Program-made: the position numbers and the translations under genes
Shown here: one piece after another, positions 17,409-26,564 of the stretch
Position numbering within the stretch: the first letter of the stretch is position 1
Layout of the letters: the number at the start of each line of letters is the position of its first letter
The notes under the pieces: model-generated
The model's input: the letters and a program-made list of their open reading frames with translations, nothing else
Told to the model about the DNA's origin: nothing
Databases searched by the model: none
Assembly: GCA_902791025.1 (NCBI GenBank)
Contig: CADATZ010000002.1
Span: forward strand, 222,368 to 286,367
DNA: 64,000 nt
Direction of reading: 5' to 3'
DNA from: an uncultured Chloroflexota bacterium
GTDB lineage: Bacteria > Chloroflexota > Anaerolineae > Anaerolineales > Anaerolineaceae

Positions 17409-18062
17409 ATGAAAGCAATCGATAATGATTTATTGAAAAAATTTGAATTCAAGAATCATGGACACGCATTAGAAATTCTCACCGAAGCATATCCCATAGA
17501 ATGGCAAGAAATTCAATGGTGTTTACGTAATTTAAAAATAACGAGAGAAGATCTCACGACGCCTGGAGGAAATGAAAGCTCAATTCCCAAAAAATTTGAT
17601 GATGAGTTATATCCTCATGGGTGGCGAGAAATTAGAATTACAGGTGATATGATCGTAAAAATGTATCCAAGGCAAAATGCACAACGCAGAGGTCGATTTG
17701 CTGACAAACCATTTGACGAAAAAATAATTGAGGGTTACATAGATGGGCATAATATTGATTTTCTAAAAAACAAAGTCGCTTTCGACTTAGAATGGAATAG
17801 CAAAGATCAAACATTTGACCGTGATCTATTAGCAATGAGGACATATTTCGATTGTGGTTTGGTTGATGTTGGCGTAATAGTCACAAGGTCTGAAGAATTA
17901 AACGATATATTTGATGAATTAAACATTAAAGCAAAATACGGAGCATCAACAACATGGATGGGAAAATTAGAATATAGATTAAGATCCAGAAGAAATGGGG
18001 GATGCCCGATTTTAGCAATAGGAATTAAGAAAGCTTGCGTAGAAGGGTATGAATTATGCTAA
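17409..18062 (+). CDS. Type II restriction endonuclease, BglII/BstYI-like family
   Basis: A 217-residue protein recalled as resembling the Endonuc-BglII Pfam family. Supporting text is HGHALEILTEAYPIEWQEI, PGGNESSIPKKFDDEL, then NKVAFDLEWNSKDQTFDRDL, and KYGASTTWMGKLEYRLRSRRNGGCP. Likely active-site residues are D117, E128 and N130, in the family's E-x-Q/N arrangement. The 3' end overlaps the methyltransferase start by 7 bases. The A/T richness contrasts with the xseA and xseB neighbours, indicating horizontal acquisition. The recognition site is not deducible here; GATC-cored sites are common in the family. Confidence 0.85.
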   Translation: MKAIDNDLLKKFEFKNHGHALEILTEAYPIEWQEIQWCLRNLKITREDLTTPGGNESSIPKKFDDELYPHGWREIRITGDMIVKMYPRQNAQRRGRFADKPFDEKIIEGYIDGHNIDFLKNKVAFDLEWNSKDQTFDRDLLAMRTYFDCGLVDVGVIVTRSEELNDIFDELNIKAKYGASTTWMGKLEYRLRSRRNGGCPILAIGIKKACVEGYELC

Positions 18063-18757
18063 CAATTGGAGAAACCTTACATGATTTTGAAGAATATACC
18101 CGAGGAAAAACATATAAAACAATCTATGCAGATCCCCCCTGGCAATTTCAGAATAGAACCGGAAAAGTAGCACCAGAGCATAAAAGATTAAATCGCTATC
18201 CCACAATGACACTGGAAGATATAAAATCTCTTCCAGTGCAAAAAATTGCTGATGGTAAAAGTCATCTTTACCTATGGGTACCAAATGCACTGCTTCCAGA
18301 AGGCTTAGAAGTAATGAAAGCATGGGGGTTTGAATACAAAACAAATTTAATTTGGGAAAAAATTAGAAAAGATGGACAACCTGATGGTAGAGGTGTAGGT
18401 TTCTATTTTCGAAACGTAACAGAAATTCTACTTTTTGGAATACGCGGAGATAAAAATCGCACCTTAGATGCAGGAAGGTCTCAAGTCAATCTTCTACGCG
18501 CAATAAAACGTGAACACAGTAGAAAACCAGATGAATTTGTTACCCTAATTGAGAGTTGTTCGCCTGGACCATACCTTGAAATGTTTGCCAGAGGTAATCG
18601 TGATGGATGGGATATGTGGGGAAACCAAGCTGTAGAAACTTATGAGCCAGATTGGAATACCTATTCAAATCATACAACTTATACCCCGATTTCATTAGCA
18701 CCAATGTTATTCGAAGAAAGAGATAACCAACAGGAAATTCTTCAACTTACTGATTGA
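18056..18757 (+). CDS. MT-A70 family adenine-N6 DNA methyltransferase
   Basis: A 233-residue S-adenosylmethionine-dependent methyltransferase with the catalytic motif DPPW at residues 26-29 (TIYADPPWQF). Typical MT-A70 segments follow: HLYLWVPNALLPEGLEVMKA, TNLIWEKIRKDG, FYFRNVTEILLFGIRG, and the AdoMet-side FVTLIESCSPGPYLEMFARG. Coupled to the upstream endonuclease, it should protect host DNA at the shared site. It lies 12 bases before xseB, so xseB may now depend on this unit's transcript or read-through from xseA. Confidence 0.9.
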   Translation: MLTIGETLHDFEEYTRGKTYKTIYADPPWQFQNRTGKVAPEHKRLNRYPTMTLEDIKSLPVQKIADGKSHLYLWVPNALLPEGLEVMKAWGFEYKTNLIWEKIRKDGQPDGRGVGFYFRNVTEILLFGIRGDKNRTLDAGRSQVNLLRAIKREHSRKPDEFVTLIESCSPGPYLEMFARGNRDGWDMWGNQAVETYEPDWNTYSNHTTYTPISLAPMLFEERDNQQEILQLTD

Positions 18758-18769
18758 AAGAGAGAAAAA

Positions 18770-18979
18770 ATGACTGAAGCAACCGAAAACAAAGAAACAT
18801 TTGAATCGGCTTACAAGAAGCTGGATGAGATCGTGAACAGAATGGAGAAGGAAAGTCTGGACCTGGAAGCGGCTCTGAAGGCCTTTGAAGAGGGAAAGAA
18901 AACCGCCGAACAGTGCCGGAAGATGCTGGAAGAGGCGGAACTGAAGCTCAAAGACCTGCGGCAGGCGGAGCAGGACTGA
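18770..18979 (+). CDS. xseB: Exodeoxyribonuclease VII small subunit
   Basis: A 69-residue helical protein with the family signature FESAYKKLDEIVNRMEKESLDLEAALKAFEEG, which packs as a coiled-coil on XseA. The length is typical (60-80). A weak purine-rich ribosome site, GAAAGAGAGAAAAA, precedes the ATG. In most genomes it directly follows xseA; here a type II R-M pair intervenes. It is followed after 2 bases by the PAP2-like gene. Confidence 0.93.
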   Translation: MTEATENKETFESAYKKLDEIVNRMEKESLDLEAALKAFEEGKKTAEQCRKMLEEAELKLKDLRQAEQD

Positions 18980-18981
18980 CG

Positions 18982-19434
18982 ATGGGTTCCATTTTTCAAA
19001 ATCACGCACTGGTAGCCGCACTGATCGCCATGATGCTGGCTCAATTCGTCAAGCCTTTTATCCATTACTGGATGTACAAAGAATGGGACCCGGTGCAGAT
19101 GTTCAGCTCCGGCGGAATGCCAAGCTCTCATTCCGCGTTTGTCTGCGCGCTGGCACTGGTGACAGGAATGCGCTCCGGGTTTGACAGTGAAATCTTCGCC
19201 GTCGCAGCCGTCTTCGGCATCATTGTTCTTTACGATGCGGCCAATGTCCGCTGGCAGTCGGGACTTCATGCCCAGCGCATCAACCAGATCCTGCGGGAAC
19301 TCTTCAGGGGACAGGTTCCATCCGAAGCCACTCTGAAGGAAGTGATCGGGCACACTCCGCGCCAGGTCTATGCAGGAGCCCTGTTCGGCCTGATCATCGG
19401 CCTGCTGGTAGAAACGATCTGGATGACGCATTAG
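18982..19434 (+). CDS. Divergent PAP2-family membrane protein (YuiD-like)
   Basis: A 150-residue membrane protein with three or four hydrophobic helices and the divergent PAP2 motifs GGMPSSHSAF and YDAANVRWQSGLHAQRIN. PAP2 enzymes dephosphorylate lipid phosphates, but the divergent branch has not been assigned a substrate. The start at 18982 follows AGGA by 7 bases; longer frames from 18913 run through xseB. Probably cotranscribed with xseB. Confidence 0.85.
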   Translation: MGSIFQNHALVAALIAMMLAQFVKPFIHYWMYKEWDPVQMFSSGGMPSSHSAFVCALALVTGMRSGFDSEIFAVAAVFGIIVLYDAANVRWQSGLHAQRINQILRELFRGQVPSEATLKEVIGHTPRQVYAGALFGLIIGLLVETIWMTH

Positions 19435-19514
19435 CTGTCAGGAGTTAGGTGTTAGTGGTTAGGGATGTTCCTTATCGGCATGATTTATGATAAAATTAAG
19501 TCGGAGGGTCGGAC

Positions 19515-21122
19515 ATGGGAACGTATTTAAATCCCGGAAATGAGAGTTTCAGACAGATTTTACAGGACGAATACGTTGATAAAACCGGCCTGATCGCGCA
19601 TATCAATCGGGTCATCAACACAAGCAAAAATCTTGTCTGCATCAGCCGTCCCAGGCGATTCGGAAAATCATATGCAGCCCGGATGCTCTGTGCCTATTAT
19701 GACAGGTCCTGCGAGTCCGCTGAATTATTCAACTCATTCTCCATAACACAGGATCCATCCTTCAAAAAGCACCTGAACCAATACCATGTTATCAATCTGG
19801 ACATCACCGGTTTCATTTCCGAAGCGAAATTACAGGACATCCCGCTGAAAGATGTTCCCGTCAGAATATCAAAAAAAATCCTTGAAGATGTTATATCCGC
19901 TTATCCCGGAATGGACCGGTTCACATCACTGAATGATTGTCTGATTGAACTCGTCCATCAAACAAAAACGAAGATCGTTTTCATTATCGATGAATGGGAC
20001 GCAATGATCCGTGAAACGCAGACTGACGAAGAAGCGCAGGATCGATACTTTAACTTGCTTCGCGGATGGTTCAAAAACAGCAACTTTACCCCATCTGTGG
20101 TGGCCGCCGCGTATATGACCGGAATTCTGCCGATCAAAAAGGACGGTTCACAATCTGCAATTTCTGATTTCGAAGAATACACCATGATAAAACCCCGCCA
20201 ATTCGGGGAGTTTGTCGGTTTTACAGAGGCCGAAGTCGTTCAATTATGCCGACAAAACAATATCCGTTTTGATTTGATGAAACAGTGGTACGACGGATAT
20301 GTGTTTAAAGATACAGGCGCAGTTTACAATCCCAATTCAGTGATGAAAGCCATCCGCTTTAAGGATTTCGATTCATACTGGACAGAAACCTCCGCAGCGG
20401 AAAGTCTGATGGAATTCATCAGTCAGGATTATAACGGATTTACAAAAACCATTGCCGAATTGATCGGCGGTATTGCAGTCAGAGTCGACACCAAAGGATT
20501 TGCCAATGACCTGACCACTTTCCGAGGAAAAGATGATGTATTGACGCTGTTGATCCATCTTGGCTATCTGGCTTACGATTCCGAACAAAAAACGGTAAGG
20601 ATCCCCAACGAAGAGATTCGGTTGGAATTCCAAAAATCTATACGAGAGGTTCACCACACCGCAACCCTTCAGCGTCTTGCCGAAAGCGACCAATTGTTTC
20701 TTGATACGCTGCAGGGTAATGAAAAGGCAGTAGCCCGACAAATTGAAAAAATCCATGCGGAAGAAACTTCACCGATTCACTATAACAAAGAAGACAGCCT
20801 ACGCAGCGTGATAAAATTGGCATATTACACCTATAAGGATCACTATCTGCAATGGGAAGAATTACCGGCCGGAACCGGTTTTGCGGATGTCGTTTACCTC
20901 CCGAAAAAAGACTCCGACTGGCCGGCATTGGTGATTGAATTGAAATGGAATCGATCCGCTGAAGGCGCCATTGACCAGATCCTTCAGAAACAGTATCCTG
21001 ATGTTCTGAAAAATTTCGGCAGTGAAATCCTGTTGGTTGGAATCAACTATGATAAAAACGCGCCATCCGGAGAAAGAAAACACACCTGCAAAATCACAAC
21101 TGTTGGGACGATAGCCCAGTGA
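19515..21122 (+). CDS. AAA-ATPase-like protein with C-terminal PD-(D/E)XK nuclease-like domain
   Basis: A 535-residue protein of the AAA-ATPase-like plus DUF1703/PD-(D/E)XK architecture. The N-terminus is MGTYLNPGNESFRQILQDEYVDKTG, with a Walker A-like ISRPRRFGKSYAARML near residue 45 and Walker B VFIIDEWDA near residue 155. The C-terminal nuclease-like core has FADVVYLP, then ALVIELKWNRSAEGAIDQI, with the D...ExK residues. These proteins are abundant in gut anaerobes, often in many copies, and their role is unresolved. A truncated copy is at 57668. The stop overlaps upstream sequence of the next gene, but a separate start lies at 21146. Confidence 0.88.
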   Translation: MGTYLNPGNESFRQILQDEYVDKTGLIAHINRVINTSKNLVCISRPRRFGKSYAARMLCAYYDRSCESAELFNSFSITQDPSFKKHLNQYHVINLDITGFISEAKLQDIPLKDVPVRISKKILEDVISAYPGMDRFTSLNDCLIELVHQTKTKIVFIIDEWDAMIRETQTDEEAQDRYFNLLRGWFKNSNFTPSVVAAAYMTGILPIKKDGSQSAISDFEEYTMIKPRQFGEFVGFTEAEVVQLCRQNNIRFDLMKQWYDGYVFKDTGAVYNPNSVMKAIRFKDFDSYWTETSAAESLMEFISQDYNGFTKTIAELIGGIAVRVDTKGFANDLTTFRGKDDVLTLLIHLGYLAYDSEQKTVRIPNEEIRLEFQKSIREVHHTATLQRLAESDQLFLDTLQGNEKAVARQIEKIHAEETSPIHYNKEDSLRSVIKLAYYTYKDHYLQWEELPAGTGFADVVYLPKKDSDWPALVIELKWNRSAEGAIDQILQKQYPDVLKNFGSEILLVGINYDKNAPSGERKHTCKITTVGTIAQ

Positions 21123-21145
21123 CTGTTGATCACAAAGGGAAATAC

Positions 21146-22171
21146 ATGAAAAAATGGATTTGGATCATTATTGCAGCTGTTTTGCTTTTAGGAGCAGGGG
21201 CTTGCCTCTTTTTGCTGAATCAGAAGAGCCGGAATGAAATGCACCAGCGGATGACGGAGATCGCGGCGGAAACATTGGCCGCTATCCCGACAGAGACACC
21301 GGTACCGACGGAAACGCCTGTTCCCACAGAAACACCGCTGCCATTACCGCCAACGGAAGAACCCACACCGGAGCCGACCGCTGTGACGCTGCGCGACCCG
21401 CAGGACTGGCAGAACTGGCCGGAGCTGCCGGACTACATCTACCCGGAAATCAAAGCCACGTACTTTGAGGGCATTGCGGAAGGGAACAATCCGAAACGCT
21501 TCAGCAAGATCGGGGACAGCAACACCATGATGCCTTCCTTCTTCGGCTGTTTTGATTCCGGCATTGACACCGGATATGTGCTCGGTCCCTATGCGTATCT
21601 TCAGGAAGCCATCGACAATTTCCAATGGTCCTTCTCCCGAAACTCCCGCGCCGCCCGCAACGGGGCGACTGCCTTTGACATGGATGTTTATCACTGGTAT
21701 GAGGACGATATCTGCTGGCCGTACGAATCGGCACTGAGCTGTGAATACCGCCTGTTCACCCCGTCTATCGCCTTTATCGGCTTCGGCACGAACGATGCCC
21801 TGCTCGGCATTGAAAGCTATGAGGAACATCTGCGGTCACTGGTCGAAAAGACGCTCTCCCGCAAGATCATCCCGATTCTTTATTCCAAAGCCGACAACCT
21901 GGAAGGCGACGGATCTTTCAACGCAGCAGCGGCTCAAATCGCCAATGAATACCATGTTCCCTTCTGGAACCTCTGGAAACCCATGAACGCTCTCCCCAAC
22001 AACGGACTGCGCGAGGGCGACGTGCACCCGACAGCCAACAACATCAGCCTCTGTAATTTCGCCAATGAAGACCTGACGCAATACGGCTGGACAGTTCGCA
22101 ACCTATCCGCATTAAAGGCACTGGACCGGGTCTGGCGTCTGCTGAACGATCTTACCCTCTATGGCGAATAA
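21146..22171 (+). CDS. Secreted/membrane-anchored SGNH (GDSL) hydrolase
   Basis: About 341 residues with an N-terminal membrane anchor (WIWIIIAAVLLLGAGACLFLL). A Thr-Pro-Glu linker follows (PTETPVPTETPVPTETPLP) and then an SGNH domain. Blocks I, III and V are visible: KIGDSNTMMP (nucleophile serine), GFGTNDALL and DVHPTANN (Asp-x-x-His). The substrate may be an O-acetyl or other ester on surface glycans. The ATG at 21146 follows AAAGGGAAA, so it is preferred over the upstream ATG at 21119. The end overlaps the Hsp70-like gene by 11 bases. Confidence 0.88.
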   Translation: MKKWIWIIIAAVLLLGAGACLFLLNQKSRNEMHQRMTEIAAETLAAIPTETPVPTETPVPTETPLPLPPTEEPTPEPTAVTLRDPQDWQNWPELPDYIYPEIKATYFEGIAEGNNPKRFSKIGDSNTMMPSFFGCFDSGIDTGYVLGPYAYLQEAIDNFQWSFSRNSRAARNGATAFDMDVYHWYEDDICWPYESALSCEYRLFTPSIAFIGFGTNDALLGIESYEEHLRSLVEKTLSRKIIPILYSKADNLEGDGSFNAAAAQIANEYHVPFWNLWKPMNALPNNGLREGDVHPTANNISLCNFANEDLTQYGWTVRNLSALKALDRVWRLLNDLTLYGE

Positions 22172-23708
22172 AATTTCAATTGATTTCGGCAACTGCACCA
22201 CTGTGCCTGCTGTCTGGAACGAACAGCAGCAGAGGGCAGAGGTTCTGACCATTCCGGAATACTCTCTTCCCGGCTCTTTTCTGATTCCATCCCTGATCGC
22301 TTATGAGAATGACGGGCGGGTTTTCATCGGTTCGCAAATTGAGCGGAAAGCCTCGCCGGAAAGCAAAGAATTCCGCTGGATGAAGCGCTACATCGGACTG
22401 CGCAGTCCCTACACCCTGCGCGTCGGAGAACGTCGCATCGATGCCCGGCAGGCAGCTGAAGATCTGCTCCACAGCCTGACCGCCGCGGTCTTTTCCGAAA
22501 CAGAGATCCGTCCCGATGAACTGATCCTCTCCGTTCCCGTGGAATCCTTTGAACATTACAGCGACTGGCTGCTGAGCGATATGAAGCGGTTGGAGGACAT
22601 TCATCTGCGCCTGATCGATGAGGCCAGCGCGGCAGCCGCCGGATATGGACTGAGCCTTCATCCCGGTGATACGCTGCTGGTGGTTGATTTTGGCGGCAGT
22701 ACACTCCAAGCTGTCTGCGTTTCCGTCACGGAAGAGGGAGAAACGCAAGGACGCTGCTGCACCGTCCTCGGGAAAGCAGGCTGCACCCTCGGCGGGATGA
22801 CACTGGATCGCTGGATCTATGAACACGCTTTGAGGCGTATGGAACTTTTTGAAAACGACCCGCAGATCCATCATAACTCCGCGGAACTGCTGCGGTATTG
22901 TGAAGCGGTAAAGAAAAATCTCAGTGAAACCGAAAGCGTGGTTTTTGATTTCTTCCCTGAACGCTCTTTTCTGATGACAAGGACCGATCTGGATGAATTA
23001 TTCCGCGAAAACGGACTGTACGACACGCTGAACACAGTTCTGGAAGAGGCTCTCCGCAGTGCGGAAGATCACGGTCTCCGCAGGGAGGAGCTGACCGCTG
23101 TACTGCCGGTGGGCGGGTCGAGCCTGATCCCGGGAATCCGGGAATCCCTGCTGCAGCGCTTTGGAACAGAAAAAACAGTATTGGGCGAACCGCTGGGAGC
23201 TGTGGCAAGAGGCGCCGCGGTGATTGCCGGCGGAATGCACATCTACGACTTTATTCAGCATTCCTACGCCATCCGCTATACCGATCCCCGCAGCGGCGAA
23301 TATGCTTTCCGAACGATCATCCCAAAAGGGACGAAATACCCGGAAAAACGGGTTAGCTCCGTGATGAAGCTCAAAGCTTCTTTTGACGGACAGCAGCAAT
23401 TCGGTATCGCCATTTACGAACTACAGGAAACCTCCGTCCGGCCCGTCAGTCAAAATGAGATATTCTTTGACTCGGAAGGAGCCGTCCACGTCATGCTGCT
23501 GACCGAAGAAGAGAGCCGCAATGAACAGCGTTTCTGGATGAATGAACAAAATCCATTGTTCTTAAAGACAGAAGCGCCTGCTGTAAAAGGCGCTCCCTCT
23601 TTTGAGATATATTTCGGTATCGACAGAAACAAAATGCTGACGATCACCGCTCACGACATGAACAACAAGCCGGTCCTGATGCACTATCCTGTTTTACGTC
23701 TTATCTGA
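22161..23708 (+). CDS. Hsp70/DnaK-like ATPase
   Basis: A 515-residue actin/Hsp70-fold protein. Phosphate 1 is SIDFGNCTTVPAVW and phosphate 2 VVDFGGSTLQAV; the adenosine motif is PVGGSSLIPGI. A shortened C-terminal beta region follows (IPKGTKYPEKRVSSVMKLKASFDGQ). It is not canonical DnaK, which is longer and has DLGTTNS. It is translationally coupled to a secreted SGNH hydrolase, a combination I do not recognise. It is probably cytosolic, with no signal peptide. It may assist folding or export of the partner, but this is inference. Confidence 0.88.
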   Translation: MANKISIDFGNCTTVPAVWNEQQQRAEVLTIPEYSLPGSFLIPSLIAYENDGRVFIGSQIERKASPESKEFRWMKRYIGLRSPYTLRVGERRIDARQAAEDLLHSLTAAVFSETEIRPDELILSVPVESFEHYSDWLLSDMKRLEDIHLRLIDEASAAAAGYGLSLHPGDTLLVVDFGGSTLQAVCVSVTEEGETQGRCCTVLGKAGCTLGGMTLDRWIYEHALRRMELFENDPQIHHNSAELLRYCEAVKKNLSETESVVFDFFPERSFLMTRTDLDELFRENGLYDTLNTVLEEALRSAEDHGLRREELTAVLPVGGSSLIPGIRESLLQRFGTEKTVLGEPLGAVARGAAVIAGGMHIYDFIQHSYAIRYTDPRSGEYAFRTIIPKGTKYPEKRVSSVMKLKASFDGQQQFGIAIYELQETSVRPVSQNEIFFDSEGAVHVMLLTEEESRNEQRFWMNEQNPLFLKTEAPAVKGAPSFEIYFGIDRNKMLTITAHDMNNKPVLMHYPVLRLI

Positions 23709-23715
23709 CTCATCC

Positions 23716-23745
23716 GGGGACTGGAACCGAAGGTGCCTGTACCCG
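23716..23745. repeat. Minimal family A palindrome
   Basis: GGGGACTGG and GTGCCTGTACCC, the inner arms of the family A element, flank a 9-base loop with outer shoulders absent. It lies after the Hsp70-like gene, where it could also act as a hairpin between convergent genes. Confidence 0.6.
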
Positions 23746-23757
23746 TCTCACGAACAT

Positions 23758-24708
23758 TTATTCAATCGTATAGAGGCTGATGTCAAATAGTGACTCATCA
23801 ACTGTCTCGTCGAAACTGTGGATCGTGTAGAAGGTTTCACCAAGCTCCGGCATAACCGCCGGTGCCCCTTCCCAAATATGGACCAGCTTCCCGTCATCAT
23901 CAAAGTAAAAGACAGTCTCAGCCGCAGCCGCATTTGCGGGAAACACCTCTGTCGTAAACTTCTTTCCATCGATCTCGCGTTCCTCCACAGTGAAGTCTTT
24001 CCGCATTGCGCAGCTCTGCATCGTTTTATAGCAGTCATCCAGCAGCAGAACATTGTTATTAAGCATGCTCAAAGATACAGTCGTCACAACCGAACCGCGC
24101 TTCTCTTCCGGATCAAGCATATAAACCGTATCATCAAGGAAACAGGTGGCATTGACGCTTTCCAATCCGGAAGATTTTGTGGTCCGCAGTGAGAAATATG
24201 CAGCTTCCTTCGCGTTCACATCAAAAATCGACGTGGAATCCAGATAATCGGAATGGTATTCATAACTGAGATGAGCACCCTTACCCGGATCAAGGTCATC
24301 AATGATTTTACTCAGCATTGAAGCCGGTTTTCCCGCATTCGGGTTGATTGATTCGTGCGTGAAATACCAGTAATAATTCTCCCCCATCTCTAACGTGATG
24401 ATCCCATCCGCAAAGGAGCAGGGAAGAGCATCCCCGTTAGTATTGTAGAGCGTGACGGTAGTACCGTCATCCTCCCACTTCGGCAGCTCATTTACACCCC
24501 CGTTCATGGTGAGTGAACCGGTTCCATCTTCATTGAGCATGAGTATCGCACTCATTCCCATCGATCCCGGATCCATCTCTGTCTCCCCATACAACATTGA
24601 GGTCAGCTCATACTCCCCTGTCAAAGCAGTCTCCGCCCCTGCGGGAAAAAGACAGCCCAGAGAAATGATCAACATAAAAACAACTGACAATAAAAATCTT
24701 TTTTTCAT
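23758..24708 (-). CDS. Secreted protein of unknown function
   Basis: A 316-residue exported protein: MKKRFLLSVVFMLIISLG is a signal peptide, with cleavage likely after PAGA before ETALTGEY. The mature N-terminus looks like a lipocalin-like or DUF-type beta domain (GEYELTSMLYGETEMD, LNEDGTGSLTMNG, WEDDGTTVTLYN). A second half of unknown type follows, with a repeated FDVNAKEAAYFSL pattern. AGGAGG lies 7 bases upstream of the ATG. There is no cysteine lipobox. It stands alone, convergent with the Hsp70-like gene. Confidence 0.75.
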   Translation of the reverse strand: MKKRFLLSVVFMLIISLGCLFPAGAETALTGEYELTSMLYGETEMDPGSMGMSAILMLNEDGTGSLTMNGGVNELPKWEDDGTTVTLYNTNGDALPCSFADGIITLEMGENYYWYFTHESINPNAGKPASMLSKIIDDLDPGKGAHLSYEYHSDYLDSTSIFDVNAKEAAYFSLRTTKSSGLESVNATCFLDDTVYMLDPEEKRGSVVTTVSLSMLNNNVLLLDDCYKTMQSCAMRKDFTVEEREIDGKKFTTEVFPANAAAAETVFYFDDDGKLVHIWEGAPAVMPELGETFYTIHSFDETVDESLFDISLYTIE

Positions 24709-24893
24709 GGCAAAACCTCCTCATCCATGAAAGACAAAAGTCGGCACAGCAATAAAGGCTATTATCCGCCCCCAACAAAACCGTCACCTTGTCGACCTTC
24801 TTTTAGCATTTTTTATAAGTCGGCTCATTTTGTTTTATATTGTAGCATGAATTTTATATACGTTTATATTCACTTCATGTGACAAACGTATTA

Positions 24894-24978
24894 ACAGTAC
24901 AGTATTGTGTCCAGCTGTTTTGAGTTGACTCTCCAGCATCAAAAGCTGTCCGGGCGTGCTACATTCTGAATAGTTATC
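24894..24978. repeat. Family B repeat, copy 1
   Basis: Contains ACAGTACAGT, then CAGCATCAAAAGCTGTCCGG, GCGTGCT and the end TTCTGAATAGTTATC. Similar text in the same order occurs at 60364-60444 and, inverted, at 49608-49705. The terminal TTCTGAATAGTTA is shared with family A elements. Confidence 0.6.
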
Positions 24979-24990
24979 AAAATTGATTGA

Positions 24991-25737
24991 TTATTTGTTC
25001 AGGCTGTTCAGGAACAGTTTTGCACGGTCTGTCTGCGGATCAGAGAAAAAAGTATCCGGTTCTGACTCCTCAACAATGCATCCGCCATCCATTAAGATCA
25101 CACGATTCGCAACACGGCGCGCAAAATTCATCTCATGAGTTACGATCAGCATTGTCATACCTTCAGCGGCCAGTTCCGTCATCACATTCAGCACTTCCCC
25201 GATCATCTCCGGATCCAGTGCACTGGTAGGTTCGTCAAAAAGCATTGCTTTCGGATGCATCGCCAGAGCACGCGCGATAGCTGCCCGCTGCTGTTGTCCG
25301 CCGGAGAGCTGAGAAGGCACTTTATTCGCCTGGTCTGCTACACCGACCCGTTCCAGCAGCCGCATAGCTTCAGCTCGGGCATCTTTTCGCTTCATTTTCA
25401 ACACATCCACCGGTGCCAGTGTCATGTTATCCAGAATCGACATATGCGCAAACAGGTTGAAGGACTGAAACACCATGCCGATTTGAGAACGGAGTGCTGC
25501 AAGTTCTTTTCCCTCCTCCGGGATCTGAACTCCTTCGATCAGGATTTCCCCGGAATTTATGGTCTCCAGCCTGTTGATCGTACGGCATAATGTCGACTTA
25601 CCGGAACCGGATGGTCCAATAATAACCACAACTTCGCCTTTATGGACCTGCAGTGAAATATCCTTCAGAACATGCAGATTTCCAAAAAATTTATTGACAT
25701 TTTTCAGCTCAATAATCGGGGTATCTTTTTGTATCAT
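24991..25737 (-). CDS. Polar amino acid ABC transporter, ATP-binding protein (GlnQ/GluA type)
   Basis: A 248-residue ATPase of the polar amino acid uptake family. Walker A is [18 protein letters not shown], the Q-loop [12 protein letters not shown], the signature [16 protein letters not shown] and Walker [14 protein letters not shown]; the switch histidine is in [11 protein letters not shown]. It is the last gene of a four-gene unit with two permeases and a binding protein, overlapping the upstream permease by 4 bases. The ligand cannot be read from this subunit. Confidence 0.93.
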   Translation of the reverse strand: MIQKDTPIIELKNVNKFFGNLHVLKDISLQVHKGEVVVIIGPSGSGKSTLCRTINRLETINSGEILIEGVQIPEEGKELAALRSQIGMVFQSFNLFAHMSILDNMTLAPVDVLKMKRKDARAEAMRLLERVGVADQANKVPSQLSGGQQQRAAIARALAMHPKAMLFDEPTSALDPEMIGEVLNVMTELAAEGMTMLIVTHEMNFARRVANRVILMDGGCIVEESEPDTFFSDPQTDRAKLFLNSLNK

Positions 25738-26564
25738 GCGGCATTCCTTTCCGCTGTTCCTGTCCTTAGACGAAATGCAAGACGATCTGACAATTTGTTC
25801 AGCAGATAGTTGATCAAAATATAAATAACTGCAACAACCAGATAAACGGAAAGCATGGCATCATAATTGGAAATCAGCACCTTTGCATTCTGCATCAGGT
25901 CCGCACAGGTCACAATGGAGGCAAATGTTGTATCTTTCAAAACGATCACAAGCTCCGCAATCAAAGAAGGAATCACAAAACGGATCGCCTGGGGAAAAAC
26001 AACTTTATAAAACAGACGTGTCTCCGTCAATCCCAGTGAAAGTGCCGCTTCTGTCTGTCCCCATGGAACCGCATTCACGCCGGAACGCAGTGCTTCAGCC
26101 ACCACACCACAGGCGGAAATCGCACAGGGCAGTGTGATTTTCCAAAAAGCACTCATCTTTATACCCGTTTGTGGAATAACAAGAAAGAAGAAATAAATAA
26201 ACAAGAGTGTCGGCACACCTCGGGTAAACTCAATCAACATGGTTGAAATACTTCGCAAAAGCTTATTCCGCCTCAATTTTCCACGCATCAACAGAAAACC
26301 TAAAATAAAGGCGATCACAGACCCGGCAAGTGCGGATGTGATCGTGGTCAACAGTCCTTGTCCGAGAAAACGCCAGGTCGTTGCCCGTCCAAAAAAATAC
26401 CAGTAGCGGGAATCAAATTGTCCTGTTATGACAAATTGGCGGATCACCGCAACAATTAATGCGGCAAGCAGTAAAAATGCGAGAATGGTATAGATACCGA
26501 TTTGTCTGCGCATTTTCGGTCCCGGTTCTTCATAAAGCATATCACGGATGGAAAGTGGTTTCAT
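25734..26564 (-). CDS. Amino acid ABC transporter permease (GluD-like)
   Basis: About 276 residues with an N-terminal hydrophobic helix near residue 25. The permease domain then has the EAA loop EALRSGVNAVPWGQTEAALSLG, the contact to the ATPase. A segment GVPTLLFIYFFFLVIPQTG is typical of HisM/GluD permeases. The frame is open to 26630. The ATG at 26564 (MKPLSIRDML) overlaps the previous gene by 4 bases and is preferred. Confidence 0.9.
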   Translation of the reverse strand: MKPLSIRDMLYEEPGPKMRRQIGIYTILAFLLLAALIVAVIRQFVITGQFDSRYWYFFGRATTWRFLGQGLLTTITSALAGSVIAFILGFLLMRGKLRRNKLLRSISTMLIEFTRGVPTLLFIYFFFLVIPQTGIKMSAFWKITLPCAISACGVVAEALRSGVNAVPWGQTEAALSLGLTETRLFYKVVFPQAIRFVIPSLIAELVIVLKDTTFASIVTCADLMQNAKVLISNYDAMLSVYLVVAVIYILINYLLNKLSDRLAFRLRTGTAERNAA

